DNA from: an uncultured Clostridia bacterium
Lineage (GTDB): Bacteria > Bacillota > Clostridia > Christensenellales > Borkfalkiaceae
DNA: 23,458 nt
Direction of reading: 5' to 3'
Assembly: GCA_934254755.1 (NCBI GenBank)
Contig: CAKQMM010000001.1
Location: 1 to 23,458, forward strand
In this document: positions 7,204 through 14,879 of the stretch, piece after piece
How the letters are laid out: every line of letters starts with the position of its first letter
Numbering within the stretch: position 1 is the first letter of the stretch
Position numbers and translations under genes: made by a program
The notes under the pieces: generated by a model
Databases searched by the model: none
The model's input: the letters and a program-made list of their open reading frames with translations, nothing else
Told to the model about the DNA's origin: nothing

Positions 7204-7246
7204 AAAATAGCGGCGCGATTTTTAAAACAAAAACCGCGCCGCCGAT
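7204..7246. repeat. Intergenic palindromic repeat, copy A
   Basis: This 43-bp element is almost identical to 9204-9245 (one substitution and one single-base indel). It carries the inverted repeat GCGGCGCG (7210-7217) and CGCGCCGC (7235-7242). It lies in the gap downstream of the GH20 gene. Confidence 0.75.
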
Positions 7247-7264
7247 ATTAAAGTTATCGGCGGC
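7210..7264 (-). terminator. Overlapping hairpins downstream of the GH20 gene, likely terminator
   Basis: Two stems share bases. GCCGCCGATA (7238-7247) pairs perfectly with TATCGGCGGC (7255-7264), while GCGGCGCG (7210-7217) pairs with CGCGCCGC (7235-7242). The shared part 7238-7242 means they cannot both form fully. On the minus strand the second stem is followed by TATTTTC. They probably end transcription coming from the GH20 gene and the structured region. Confidence 0.55.
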
Positions 7265-7294
7265 GTTAAATTATACTTAGTCTTTATACTACAA

Positions 7295-7434
7295 GAAGTT
7301 GCAAATTTGCTTGCAATGGGTTGCAACTTCGCCGTATTTCAAACTAAGAAGGCAAAAACGCAAGTTTTTGCGAAAAACCCGTCAGGGTTTTAAAAGTTTT
7401 TATCGTAAGACAAAAACTTTACTTCTTATAGTTT
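7295..7434. other. Highly structured intergenic element, possible folded RNA or palindromic element
   Basis: Five perfect or near-perfect stems fill 140 bp. GAAGTTGCAA/TTGCAACTTC (7295-7304, 7321-7330) comes first. Then an 11-bp outer stem (7341-7351 with 7422-7434, 2-nt bulge) encloses three hairpins: GCAAAAAC/GTTTTTGC (7352-7371, GCAA loop), AAAACCC/GGGTTTT (7374-7391) and AAAGTTTTT/AAAAACTTT (7393-7420). This gives a four-way-junction shape. It starts 9 bp after the GH20 stop (minus strand), so it may be that gene's 3' region. No known RNA family is recognised, and the strand of any transcript is unclear. Confidence 0.55.
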
Positions 7435-7443
7435 ATATCATAT

Positions 7444-9051
7444 CTAAACAATATGCGTTATTACGTTGGGCGAAACCATTCCGCCCCAGGTTGCGTAACG
7501 GCGGGCGGCGACCACGGGTTCTTCAAGTTCGGGGATACGCTCCGTTTTGCCGTCACAGTAGTCGATAAGTCTTTCTTTGCAGGATTTTAAGCGTTGCATA
7601 AGCCCGCCGAGACGGACGTCCTGTATATCGAAGCCGTGCGGCTTGTTTTCGGAAAACCAAAAATCGCGATACTCTTTATAAAATTCATTTAACTTTTCAA
7701 TAGCCGACGAATACTGCGTTTCGGCAACCTCTCTCAATAAATTTTTATCGCCCGAATTATAAGCCTTTCTCGTGTTTGCGCCGAGTTCCGCTTTCACTGA
7801 AAGCAAGTCCGCAAGTGCCGCCGCATACGCAAAAAGCGGTTTATATTCATCAGTCACGTTTACGCGCATAAGTTTATCGTAAACTTCTTTATAGTGTGCG
7901 TTTTCTTTGCCCGTGACCCTGTAATCTGCCATTCCTAAAAACGGGTCGTTATATAGCCATAACTTTGTGTACTTGTTGTTTGCAAAGCAACACTCGGTGT
8001 TTTTCTCGACGTCGCCGGGCATACTTTCGTTCATTTCGTCGAGAATCATAAAGTCGTCGTAATTCATCCCGGTTATATCGAAAAAGTCTTTTTTTATTTG
8101 CTCTACGGTTTTGTTTTCGAAAATGCCCGCCGTATAAACTATCGTTGGAAGCATTGCAAAGCGCGAGCACTCGCCGCCGTCGTCGCCCCACAGCGTAAGA
8201 AATATATCTTTAACCCCGTTATCAAGGCACGCCTTAACGGCAGGCTTAGTGTTTTCGATGCTATAAGCGTTATTCGGCGCAAAGCCGTTCCACGACCATG
8301 CGCCACCCGCAAACATAATATCCCTTCCAAACCCTTTAAGACGCCTGATTGTCGCGCTATGATGCTCACTGCTCGCTTTTACGTAATGCCAGTAGATAAG
8401 AGATAGATTTTTAGGTAAATTTGCGGCAAATTTTTTAGTCGCTTCCACCGTTAATTGACCATAATAATCTTCGCTTCCCGACGCTAAGTAGCAAACCATA
8501 TCCGCCCAGAGCATAGGCTCGAACCCGTATTTAGCCGCAATGTTGCAAACCTTGTTTAAGTGGCGGAGTATAAGTTCCGCCCTGTCGACCACGCCGTGTT
8601 TGCGACGATAATTCCCGAAGCCGAGCATAAACGCTTCGTCCATACCGACGTTTATTTTGCGGGAAGTTACACAACTTGCCATAGTCGAAAGCATGCGGTC
8701 GATAAGTTTATATGTTTCATCGTCGTCAACGAGCAAAATATCGTCGCAATCGTTAATTTTATCGTACGCGTCGTGCCACTTGAAAATGGCGTTAAGGTGC
8801 GCCAGCGTTTGTATGCAGGGCACGAGTTCGATATGATGCGCATTGCAAAAAGCGTCAACTTCTCTAAGTTCCGCTTTAGAATATCTGCCCCTTAAATGCC
8901 CGAAAAGCGGCTCGCCCTCAATCTCGTAGGTGTCTTCCACATAAAGAAGCAGCGTGTCGTAGCGCAACTTTTCCATTGTAAGCACTAATTTTTTTATCGA
9001 CTCTACGTTCATAACCGCGTTCCGCGAACAATCTATCATTAAGCCTTTCAT
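7444..9051 (-). CDS. GH20 beta-N-acetylhexosaminidase (GcnA-like)
   Basis: A 535-residue glycoside hydrolase that should release terminal N-acetylglucosamine or N-acetylgalactosamine from glycans. KINVGMDEAFMLG (132-144) holds the GH20 catalytic Asp-Glu pair (D138, E139), where the Asp positions the substrate N-acetyl group and the Glu is the acid. The compact form, starting directly with the TIM barrel (MKGLMIDCSRNAVM) and followed by a long helical C-terminal part, resembles the GcnA-like subgroup. It lacks a signal peptide, so it should act inside the cell on imported oligosaccharides. AAAGGAG lies 9 bp before ATG 9051. A well-formed promoter lies upstream and a hairpin array follows, so it is probably a single-gene unit. 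A neighbouring CE4 deacetylase suggests linked use of N-acetylated sugars. Confidence 0.93.
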   Translation of the reverse strand: MKGLMIDCSRNAVMNVESIKKLVLTMEKLRYDTLLLYVEDTYEIEGEPLFGHLRGRYSKAELREVDAFCNAHHIELVPCIQTLAHLNAIFKWHDAYDKINDCDDILLVDDDETYKLIDRMLSTMASCVTSRKINVGMDEAFMLGFGNYRRKHGVVDRAELILRHLNKVCNIAAKYGFEPMLWADMVCYLASGSEDYYGQLTVEATKKFAANLPKNLSLIYWHYVKASSEHHSATIRRLKGFGRDIMFAGGAWSWNGFAPNNAYSIENTKPAVKACLDNGVKDIFLTLWGDDGGECSRFAMLPTIVYTAGIFENKTVEQIKKDFFDITGMNYDDFMILDEMNESMPGDVEKNTECCFANNKYTKLWLYNDPFLGMADYRVTGKENAHYKEVYDKLMRVNVTDEYKPLFAYAAALADLLSVKAELGANTRKAYNSGDKNLLREVAETQYSSAIEKLNEFYKEYRDFWFSENKPHGFDIQDVRLGGLMQRLKSCKERLIDYCDGKTERIPELEEPVVAARRYATWGGMVSPNVITHIV

Positions 9052-9107
9052 ATTCTGATTCTCCTTTCAGCGTTTTAATTAGTAAACGGATATAAATTAA
9101 CGTTATA

Positions 9108-9136
9108 ATTATAAATAATTTTTTCAACTAATTCAA
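9108..9136 (-). promoter_or_regulatory. Sigma-A-type promoter of the GH20 gene
   Basis: On the minus strand TTGAAT (9136-9131) and a perfect TATAAT (9113-9108) are 17 bp apart. A transcript would start near 9101, about 50 bases before ATG 9051. The gap 9052-9203 holds nothing else recognisable. Confidence 0.68.
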
Positions 9137-9203
9137 GAGATTATAAAGTTTATATCAAAAAAAGGAAAAAGTTCTGCGAAAAGCGGCCTTTTAAAAACAT
9201 ATA

Positions 9204-9245
9204 AAAATAGCGGCGCGATTTTTAAAGCAAAACCGCGCCGCCGAT
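9204..9245. repeat. Intergenic palindromic repeat, copy B; terminator of the carbohydrate operon
   Basis: A near-identical copy of 7204-7246. GCGGCGCG (9210-9217) pairs with CGCGCCGC (9234-9241). On the minus strand it begins about 12 bp after the stop of the isomerase-like gene and is followed by TATTTTTAT, a good terminator layout. The same element thus appears after two neighbouring transcription units. Confidence 0.75.
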
Positions 9246-9256
9246 TTCCAATCAAT

Positions 9257-10099
9257 TTACGCTTCGTTAAAAAGTTTTTCTATTTTAATTAAACAGTCGT
9301 AGATATGCTTTATATATTCGCCGCCTAAGTCCCCGCTTAAAAGGTTACTTTCGCTCGTAAAATATCCGCTATACCCTGCGCTCTTAAACGCTTTTGCGAC
9401 CGCCGCCCAGTCGATATTGCCGACCGACGGGGCAAAATGCTTATCGCCGTCTTTAAAATTGTTGTGTATATGGGTCGCCTTAATTCTCGTGCCGAGCGTT
9501 TTTATCGACTCGGTCTGCTCCGCCTTCATAAGGTTTGCGTGCCCCGTATCCCACACCGCGCATACGGCTGACGGGTCGCCGAAATAATCTATCAGCCGCA
9601 GCTGGTCTGAAACGTAACACGAATAAAAAACGGGGTGCCATTCGGGGAATTTGGGCAGGTTTTCGATACCTATCGCAACGCCCTGCTTTTTCGCTTCGTT
9701 TACAAGCGGCGCAAAGTTTTTGATGTTATCCAGGTACGCAATGTTTAAATTTTCGCCGCCGGTAAAACGCGTGCGGGGGTGAAAGGCGCAAACGCTCGCC
9801 CCTAAAATTTTGCTGACTTTAAGGCACAACATCTGCGCTTCGTTTAAGTTTTCGTCCTGAATTTCGCTGCTTAACCTTAAATCGTAATAAGGGGCGTGGG
9901 TGTTTATAGCACTCAAGCCGTTACTTTCGAGCGCGTTTAATATGGTTTCGGCGGTTTGTTGCCAGTTTTTTTCGGTTAAAAGTTGCCAAAAACTCCCGAA
10001 GCCTACGTTTATATACTTAAACCCCGCGCTTTTTGCAAGTTTTAAATTTTCGCAAAACGCCCCGTCCGCCAACACCGTAAGCGCAACTTTATTTTCCAT
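9257..10099 (-). CDS. Sugar phosphate isomerase/epimerase-like TIM-barrel protein (xylose isomerase-like)
   Basis: A 280-residue soluble protein of the AP-endonuclease-2/xylose-isomerase-like superfamily, whose members isomerise or epimerise sugars or related polyols with a divalent metal. Likely metal ligands are E146 (AIGIENLPKF), D184 and H187 (VWDTGHANL), H210/H212 (THIHNN) and E250 (YFTSES); NTHAPY (66-71) and FHPRTR (106-111) are typical strand ends. I choose ATG 10099, which has GGGAAA at suitable distance and lies 31 bp after the transporter stop; an in-frame ATG at 10147 lacks a binding site and would overlap the transporter gene. It is the last gene of the carbohydrate operon. The substrate is unknown, perhaps a product of the operon's hydrolases. 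Confidence 0.87.
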   Translation of the reverse strand: MENKVALTVLADGAFCENLKLAKSAGFKYINVGFGSFWQLLTEKNWQQTAETILNALESNGLSAINTHAPYYDLRLSSEIQDENLNEAQMLCLKVSKILGASVCAFHPRTRFTGGENLNIAYLDNIKNFAPLVNEAKKQGVAIGIENLPKFPEWHPVFYSCYVSDQLRLIDYFGDPSAVCAVWDTGHANLMKAEQTESIKTLGTRIKATHIHNNFKDGDKHFAPSVGNIDWAAVAKAFKSAGYSGYFTSESNLLSGDLGGEYIKHIYDCLIKIEKLFNEA

Positions 10100-10130
10100 A
10101 TCGTTTCCCGTAAATTCGGCGTATACGCCG

Positions 10131-11336
10131 CTAAAACAGTTTGTCATCTTCGCGGCTGACGTATTTAACGTAACAAATCATCGAAATCAACAAGCACGCC
10201 GCGCCGATTACGTACAAAAGGTAGTAAAAAGACGTGTCTACGACTTTACCTATTATAAGCGACGCCGCTATCGCCGTCCCGTTAGTGACGAGCTGGATAG
10301 CCGACGAGCGCGACGACATTTTGCTTTTATCAACCTTTTTCGTCCAGATAAGCGGCGTTGCCGTGCCGAAAAAGTAAAGCAAAAAGTACGCCGCAAAGGA
10401 AAATATCGCGTAAAAAAGCACGCTTGCGTGTATGCCCGAAAAATAAAGCCCCGCGGGGACGACTACCGCAAGCGGCAAAAGCGCGATTAAAACGCCCTTT
10501 ATTTTAATGAACGTAAACTTAACGAACAGCGAAGACGAAAACAACGCGACCGTCGAACAAAAGTCTATAACCGCAAGTGTTTTCGGGTCGTTCATACCGT
10601 ACACGACCGACATCGCAATCGTTGACGATATCGCCGCCGCAAACCCGAACTGCTTCAAAATATCCGGTATAAGCATCGGGTAGGCAAGCTCTTTTATTAT
10701 AGTTTTAAACGAATGGTTTTCGGGCGGAACCGTATTTTCAACCCCGCATTTTATAAACGAAAGCGAAATAATGCAGTAAACGGTGAGCGTCAACGAAATA
10801 GCAAGGTTTAAGTTTATAAAAAATTTAGCGCTGAACTTAGCGACGAACAACGCCGAAACGGACGAACATATTATAGACATAAAACCCATAACAATCGTCT
10901 GAACGGGTAAAAACGTGCCGTAAACGCTATCGTCCATAACGCTTAACGAAAGCCTGTAAATAAATACGAATCTTATGCCCGTTATAAGGCTTGACAAAAA
11001 GTTTGCGGATATGATAATCGGCACCTGCGCAGATAAAGAAATAGCAAAGTTATTTATGAAAAAAGACTTTGCCATAGTGAAAAAATATCCGAAATACGAA
11101 ACTATAACCCACTTTTTGGTGGATTTTAACTTATTGCCGACGATTATGCCGCAAACGTATATCGCTATCGCGCCGACGGTATTTGCGACGCTTAAATAGT
11201 AAACGTTGCCGGGCGTAAAACCCTGAGAGTACAAAAGATTAGTAAACTGGCTGTTGCCCGACGTGAAACCTATCACCTGCAAAATAGACTCGGCAATAAG
11301 TAAAATCAATACGTTTTTGTTAAGTAATTTTTTCAT
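10131..11336 (-). CDS. MFS-type multi-pass transporter
   Basis: A 401-residue membrane protein with about 12 hydrophobic helices and a central cytoplasmic loop near residues 200-215 (GVENTVPPENHSFKT), the layout of the major facilitator superfamily. The loop after helix 2 (GNKLKSTKKW, about 67-76) fits the usual motif-A position in weak form, and the matching loop in the second half is KKVDKSKMSSRSS. It probably carries a sugar or sugar derivative released by the operon's hydrolases; this is inference from position only. No clear ribosome binding site precedes ATG 11336, although the protein starts naturally (MKKLLNKN). The 101-bp gap to the AraC gene holds small GC-rich stems (for example CGGG/CCCG) but no obvious terminator. 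Confidence 0.78.
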   Translation of the reverse strand: MKKLLNKNVLILLIAESILQVIGFTSGNSQFTNLLYSQGFTPGNVYYLSVANTVGAIAIYVCGIIVGNKLKSTKKWVIVSYFGYFFTMAKSFFINNFAISLSAQVPIIISANFLSSLITGIRFVFIYRLSLSVMDDSVYGTFLPVQTIVMGFMSIICSSVSALFVAKFSAKFFINLNLAISLTLTVYCIISLSFIKCGVENTVPPENHSFKTIIKELAYPMLIPDILKQFGFAAAISSTIAMSVVYGMNDPKTLAVIDFCSTVALFSSSLFVKFTFIKIKGVLIALLPLAVVVPAGLYFSGIHASVLFYAIFSFAAYFLLYFFGTATPLIWTKKVDKSKMSSRSSAIQLVTNGTAIAASLIIGKVVDTSFYYLLYVIGAACLLISMICYVKYVSREDDKLF

Positions 11337-11437
11337 AAAATTTAAGCGGCGAAATTAAGCTGCCGCGCCCCGCCGAAAACGGCTCGGGTATGCCCGTTCG
11401 GTCGCATATTCAACCAACGTTTAAAACGATAGTCCTG

Positions 11438-12343
11438 CTAATCGTCGTCCTTATCGTCGGGGACGAATCCCCTGCAACACTTCTTTCTGTAAGCGATGGG
11501 GTTAAGCCCCGTTTTTTTCTTGAAAAAGAGCGAAAAATACTGTTGCGACGAAAAACTTAACATATTGCATATATCGCTTATAGACATATTCGAATATTTA
11601 AGCGCAAGCATCGCCGTTTTAATCTTTTTGTCGTTAAGATACTCGATAGGCGTCATTCCGAATTTTTTAATGAACGCTTTTGAAACCTGCTGGCGGGAAT
11701 ATTTGAGTTCGTTGCTTATATCGCTTATGTTTTTGTTGTTGTATATAGAGCAGTCTAAAAGTTCTTTTATTTTATCCGCAAGCGTGTACGAGCTTTCCAT
11801 GTTAAGCTCGTCCCCCGCGCGGAGAATTATGGATATCATAAGCTGAAAAATCGCGTTGACGACGGACGAGTTTATATCTATGTTAGCGGAAGTGTTTATA
11901 ATCGAATCGAACATGGTGCCGACTTCTGGGCAGCGAATCATAACCGCGTCGGCAACGCCCACCTTTTCGGCAAGCGCGTCCATTATCTCGGAATTGAAGT
12001 TCACCCACGTTTTGGTGTAAGGGTTATCGGGCTTCGACCTGTAATTATGCTTCGCGCCTTCTTTAAGGTATATGAAATCGCCCTGGTGCGCCAAGGTCTT
12101 TTTGCCGTTTATATAAATGTAGCCTTCGCCCGAATTTATATATTCCATAACCGATATATCCGACTTTTCACGCGAGACGTAATAGTTGTCGCTCGGGTAG
12201 GTTTTGCCGACCATTATTATTTTTATCGGATAGTGGCTTTTATAGGTCAAAAACCTTATAAATTCTTCTTTATCTACGCCTACGGTTTTTAACGCCTCGT
12301 TTTTTTCGAGTTGTTCGATTTGCTTATCTGAATATTTATCCAT
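11438..12343 (-). CDS. AraC-family transcriptional regulator with cupin-type sensor domain
   Basis: A 301-residue regulator. Residues about 40-115 look like an AraC-type cupin sugar-sensing domain: YYVSREKSDISVMEYINSGEGYIYINGKK, then GDFIYLKEGAKHNY with the typical late-cupin histidine. Residues about 187-288 are the double helix-turn-helix: first helix pair around ISDISNELKYSRQQVSKAFIKKFG (206-229) and the second around ISDICNMLSFSSQQYFSLFFKKKTG (255-279), followed by the conserved NPIAYRKK end. AAAGG lies 8 bp before ATG 12343. It sits inside the carbohydrate operon, between two transporter genes, and most likely activates the operon in response to a sugar. The tail is very acidic (DDKDDD), which is not typical. 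Confidence 0.93.
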   Translation of the reverse strand: MDKYSDKQIEQLEKNEALKTVGVDKEEFIRFLTYKSHYPIKIIMVGKTYPSDNYYVSREKSDISVMEYINSGEGYIYINGKKTLAHQGDFIYLKEGAKHNYRSKPDNPYTKTWVNFNSEIMDALAEKVGVADAVMIRCPEVGTMFDSIINTSANIDINSSVVNAIFQLMISIILRAGDELNMESSYTLADKIKELLDCSIYNNKNISDISNELKYSRQQVSKAFIKKFGMTPIEYLNDKKIKTAMLALKYSNMSISDICNMLSFSSQQYFSLFFKKKTGLNPIAYRKKCCRGFVPDDKDDD

Positions 12344-12395
12344 AACTATACCTTTACAAGGCTTTTATGCTGCCAAAAAGCCCTTTTAAATATAT

Positions 12396-13349
12396 TTAAC
12401 CTATAACCGTAAGAATTATTACGAAGGCTATCCCCAAAACGCCCGACATAAGCCCGATTAACTGATTTTTGCTGAGTTTTTGCTTTAATAAAATAAAGCC
12501 GAAAACTATGCTTAACACGAGCGGTATTCCGTTTACGAGGGGGAAGAATACAGCCGTCGGCATAACGCCCGACAAATAAAGGTTAAAAGAATGTTCTATC
12601 GACGTAAAAACGCCCGACAAAGCCGCGTACAAAACTAAACTGAGTATCGGCTTTTTTGAAAAAACCAATTCTTTTTCGCTTTTTTGTAAACCTTCGGTCG
12701 TTTTAATTATCTCGTCGCGGCTTACTTTTCGAGTAATAGCGGCGACTAAGGCGGAAAGCGCCGCGCAGGTTAAAAACGCGATTATCAAAAAGGGGATAAC
12801 TTCGCTTTTATGCGCGCTTATCTGGTGCGTTTTTTGCATCAATCCTATCCCCGTGCACGAAAGCATCGCGAGCATAGAGTATATAAGCCACTTTAAATTC
12901 GCCTTTTTTTCATCGCCGCTTTTTTTAGAACAAAAGACCGACGAAGTTATCAAAAACGCAATGGCTATTAAAATTAAAGGGTTAAACTTTTCGCCGAATA
13001 AAACCGCGCCCGATAAAGAGGTAAACACCGTTGAAAAATTCACCACCACCGTGGTAAGAGCCAAAGGTCCTTCTTTATACGCGCACCTTACCGCAAGTAA
13101 GTTAAGCATTGCAACCGCCCCGAACGCCGCGCCCGAAAGCGCGGTAAATACGGAAGACGAAAACTTAAACCCGCCGAAAATAAACAAGGTAAGCGCGGTA
13201 AAAAGCGATATTAAGCACATATCAAGGTACTTCTGGTACTCGAAAAAGTGGCGTTTTTTATCGTACAGGGCAACGTACGCCGAATTAAGCGACGTTGCGA
13301 GCGTAGAAATAGCAAGCAATAAAAAGGTCGGTAAAACTGTAAAAATCAT
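12396..13349 (-). CDS. DMT-superfamily (EamA-like) transporter
   Basis: A 317-residue membrane protein with ten predicted helices in two halves separated by a charged loop near 205-232. The half-end patterns are typical of EamA-type drug/metabolite transporters: ALTTVVVNFSTVFTSLSGAVLFGEKFN (first half) and TAVFFPLVNGIPLVLSIVFGFILLKQKLSKNQLIG (second half), where an E or K lies after the long helix. These carriers move small metabolites, including sugars, across the inner membrane. ATG 13349 lies three bases after the GH28-like gene's stop, so the two are translated from one message. Its substrate may be uronates or oligosaccharides from the neighbouring enzymes, but nothing in the sequence proves it. 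Confidence 0.85.
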   Translation of the reverse strand: MIFTVLPTFLLLAISTLATSLNSAYVALYDKKRHFFEYQKYLDMCLISLFTALTLFIFGGFKFSSSVFTALSGAAFGAVAMLNLLAVRCAYKEGPLALTTVVVNFSTVFTSLSGAVLFGEKFNPLILIAIAFLITSSVFCSKKSGDEKKANLKWLIYSMLAMLSCTGIGLMQKTHQISAHKSEVIPFLIIAFLTCAALSALVAAITRKVSRDEIIKTTEGLQKSEKELVFSKKPILSLVLYAALSGVFTSIEHSFNLYLSGVMPTAVFFPLVNGIPLVLSIVFGFILLKQKLSKNQLIGLMSGVLGIAFVIILTVIG

Positions 13350-13352
13350 ATC

Positions 13353-14879
13353 TCACTCTATCACAAAGTTTTCGACCCCTTTAAGGGTTATATCGGCGTT
13401 TTTACCCGTCAGCTTTTCGCCGTTTACGGTGACGTTTTTAACGGTTACGTTTTTATGTTTTTTGCCGCCGATTACGCTCTCGACGACTATGGGGAGCCTG
13501 TATTTGCCGTCCGCTTTGCCGAGTTTTTCGTCGTAATAAACATTTATATTTTCAAGCGTTATATCTTCGTTCACGGCGGCAAGTTCGCCTTTATCCGCTA
13601 AATCGTAATTCCAGCCGAAAATAACGTCGGAATTTATCGAACCGAGCATTCTGTAATTAACTACGTTTAAAAGTTGCGTAACGTTTGCCTCGCCCCCGCG
13701 CGTGTAGGCGGCGTTTATGCTTTTTTGAAGTTCGTGCGGGGTGTAGTAACTTTCACACTCGAGCGTAGAGTTTAAAAATTTAACGTTTTTAACGTGCGCA
13801 AAGTCGCCGTTCTGAACGTCGAAAGCAACGTCGTCGCACTTGATAACGTGAACGCGGTTGAAAGTTACGTCGCTTATATTATCGGCAAAAGTTTCAAGCC
13901 CTATTTCGCACGCTCTGCCCCAGTCGTTAGATAAAACCAAATCTTCGAACAAAAAGTTATAGATATCGCGCGAGCGGTAAGCTATGCCTTTTACGCAAAC
14001 GCAGTCGTCAAACACGCTTACGAAACTATTTTTTACGGTGACGTTGCGGCAGTTCATAAAGTCTATGCCGTCGGTGTTATATCGCCAGTGGCCGAACACT
14101 TTAACGCCGTCGATTTTAATATCTTCGCTGCTTTCGGAGCCTATCGAAAAGCACGCCGAATTAACAAAAGAAAGTCCGCTTATTTCGATATTTTTCGAGT
14201 TTATGATTTTAACGTTGCCGACGCCTACCGGCGTATCTTCGGTTAAGCGGTAGCACGAGCCGAGCCCCCTTTCTTCGTACGAATCGTCCAACACCCCGCC
14301 GCCGTAAATTTTAACGGCTTCGGCGTTTTCGATTAAAATATTGCCGTAAACGTAAGCGTCTTTATCAATATAAAGCGACTCGCCGCTTTTTAAGCGGAAA
14401 TCTTTCCTTATAACTCCCGCGCCCACAAAGTAGGTTACTTCGCTTTTTTCGGGCGGGGTGATAATTTCGGAATTGAATATATAAAGGGGGTTGTGATGGT
14501 CGTTTATATGCAGCGCGAAAAAGCCGTGACGCTTAATTTTAAAACTAACTTTATCGCCGTTTAAATTCGGCGTTACGCCGAACGCGTAGGGTTTTAGTTT
14601 TGCCGTTTCAGCCCCCGCCTTTACGCCCGAAAGGGTGACTTCTACGCTTAGCGGTTCGTCGCTGAAAAGGTTTATAAAATACGCCTTTTCGGTCTGAGAC
14701 TCGGGGCGCTGAAAGCCTTCATAAACTTTATTAAAGGGGAATTTAGAAATATTACATTCGTAAACGGGAATATCTATTCCGTTAATTTTTACTTTATAAA
14801 CCTCGCCGTGGTTTATAAAAGGCGCGTAGTCTTTTATTTTACCCGTCGCATACTTTTCAAAATCAGAACAAGTTATCAT
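13353..14879 (-). CDS. GH28-like (polygalacturonase-type) right-handed beta-helix glycoside hydrolase
   Basis: A 508-residue protein. After a beta-rich N-terminal domain (about 1-150) comes a right-handed parallel beta-helix with repeated short strands of the form VTVKNS, ISDVTFNRV and VKNVKFLNS. The helix carries YNTDGIDF (267-274) and VFDDCVCVKG (289-298), matching the GH28 NTD and DD catalytic blocks. The GH28 GHG motif is not seen; the equivalent place reads GRACEIGLET (321-330), and no clear RIK block appears. It may therefore be a distant GH28 relative with a different glycan target. No signal peptide is present, so it should be intracellular. Its ATGA start overlaps the upstream stop by 4 bp, showing tight coupling with the 836-residue protein. 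Confidence 0.82.
   Translation of the reverse strand: MITCSDFEKYATGKIKDYAPFINHGEVYKVKINGIDIPVYECNISKFPFNKVYEGFQRPESQTEKAYFINLFSDEPLSVEVTLSGVKAGAETAKLKPYAFGVTPNLNGDKVSFKIKRHGFFALHINDHHNPLYIFNSEIITPPEKSEVTYFVGAGVIRKDFRLKSGESLYIDKDAYVYGNILIENAEAVKIYGGGVLDDSYEERGLGSCYRLTEDTPVGVGNVKIINSKNIEISGLSFVNSACFSIGSESSEDIKIDGVKVFGHWRYNTDGIDFMNCRNVTVKNSFVSVFDDCVCVKGIAYRSRDIYNFLFEDLVLSNDWGRACEIGLETFADNISDVTFNRVHVIKCDDVAFDVQNGDFAHVKNVKFLNSTLECESYYTPHELQKSINAAYTRGGEANVTQLLNVVNYRMLGSINSDVIFGWNYDLADKGELAAVNEDITLENINVYYDEKLGKADGKYRLPIVVESVIGGKKHKNVTVKNVTVNGEKLTGKNADITLKGVENFVIE

Noticed and set aside
10100..10147. Upstream start for the isomerase-like gene
   Set aside because: No ribosome site lies before ATG 10147 and it would overlap the MFS gene; ATG 10099 has GGGAAA and begins at the first barrel strand.
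9900..10490. Open plus-strand frame of 196 codons opposite the isomerase and MFS genes
   Set aside because: It crosses the boundary of two supported genes and has low-complexity Arg/Lys-rich content typical of an antisense frame.
12853..13536. Open plus-strand frame of 227 codons across the DMT and GH28-like genes
   Set aside because: It spans two convincing opposite-strand genes and shows no domain pattern of its own.
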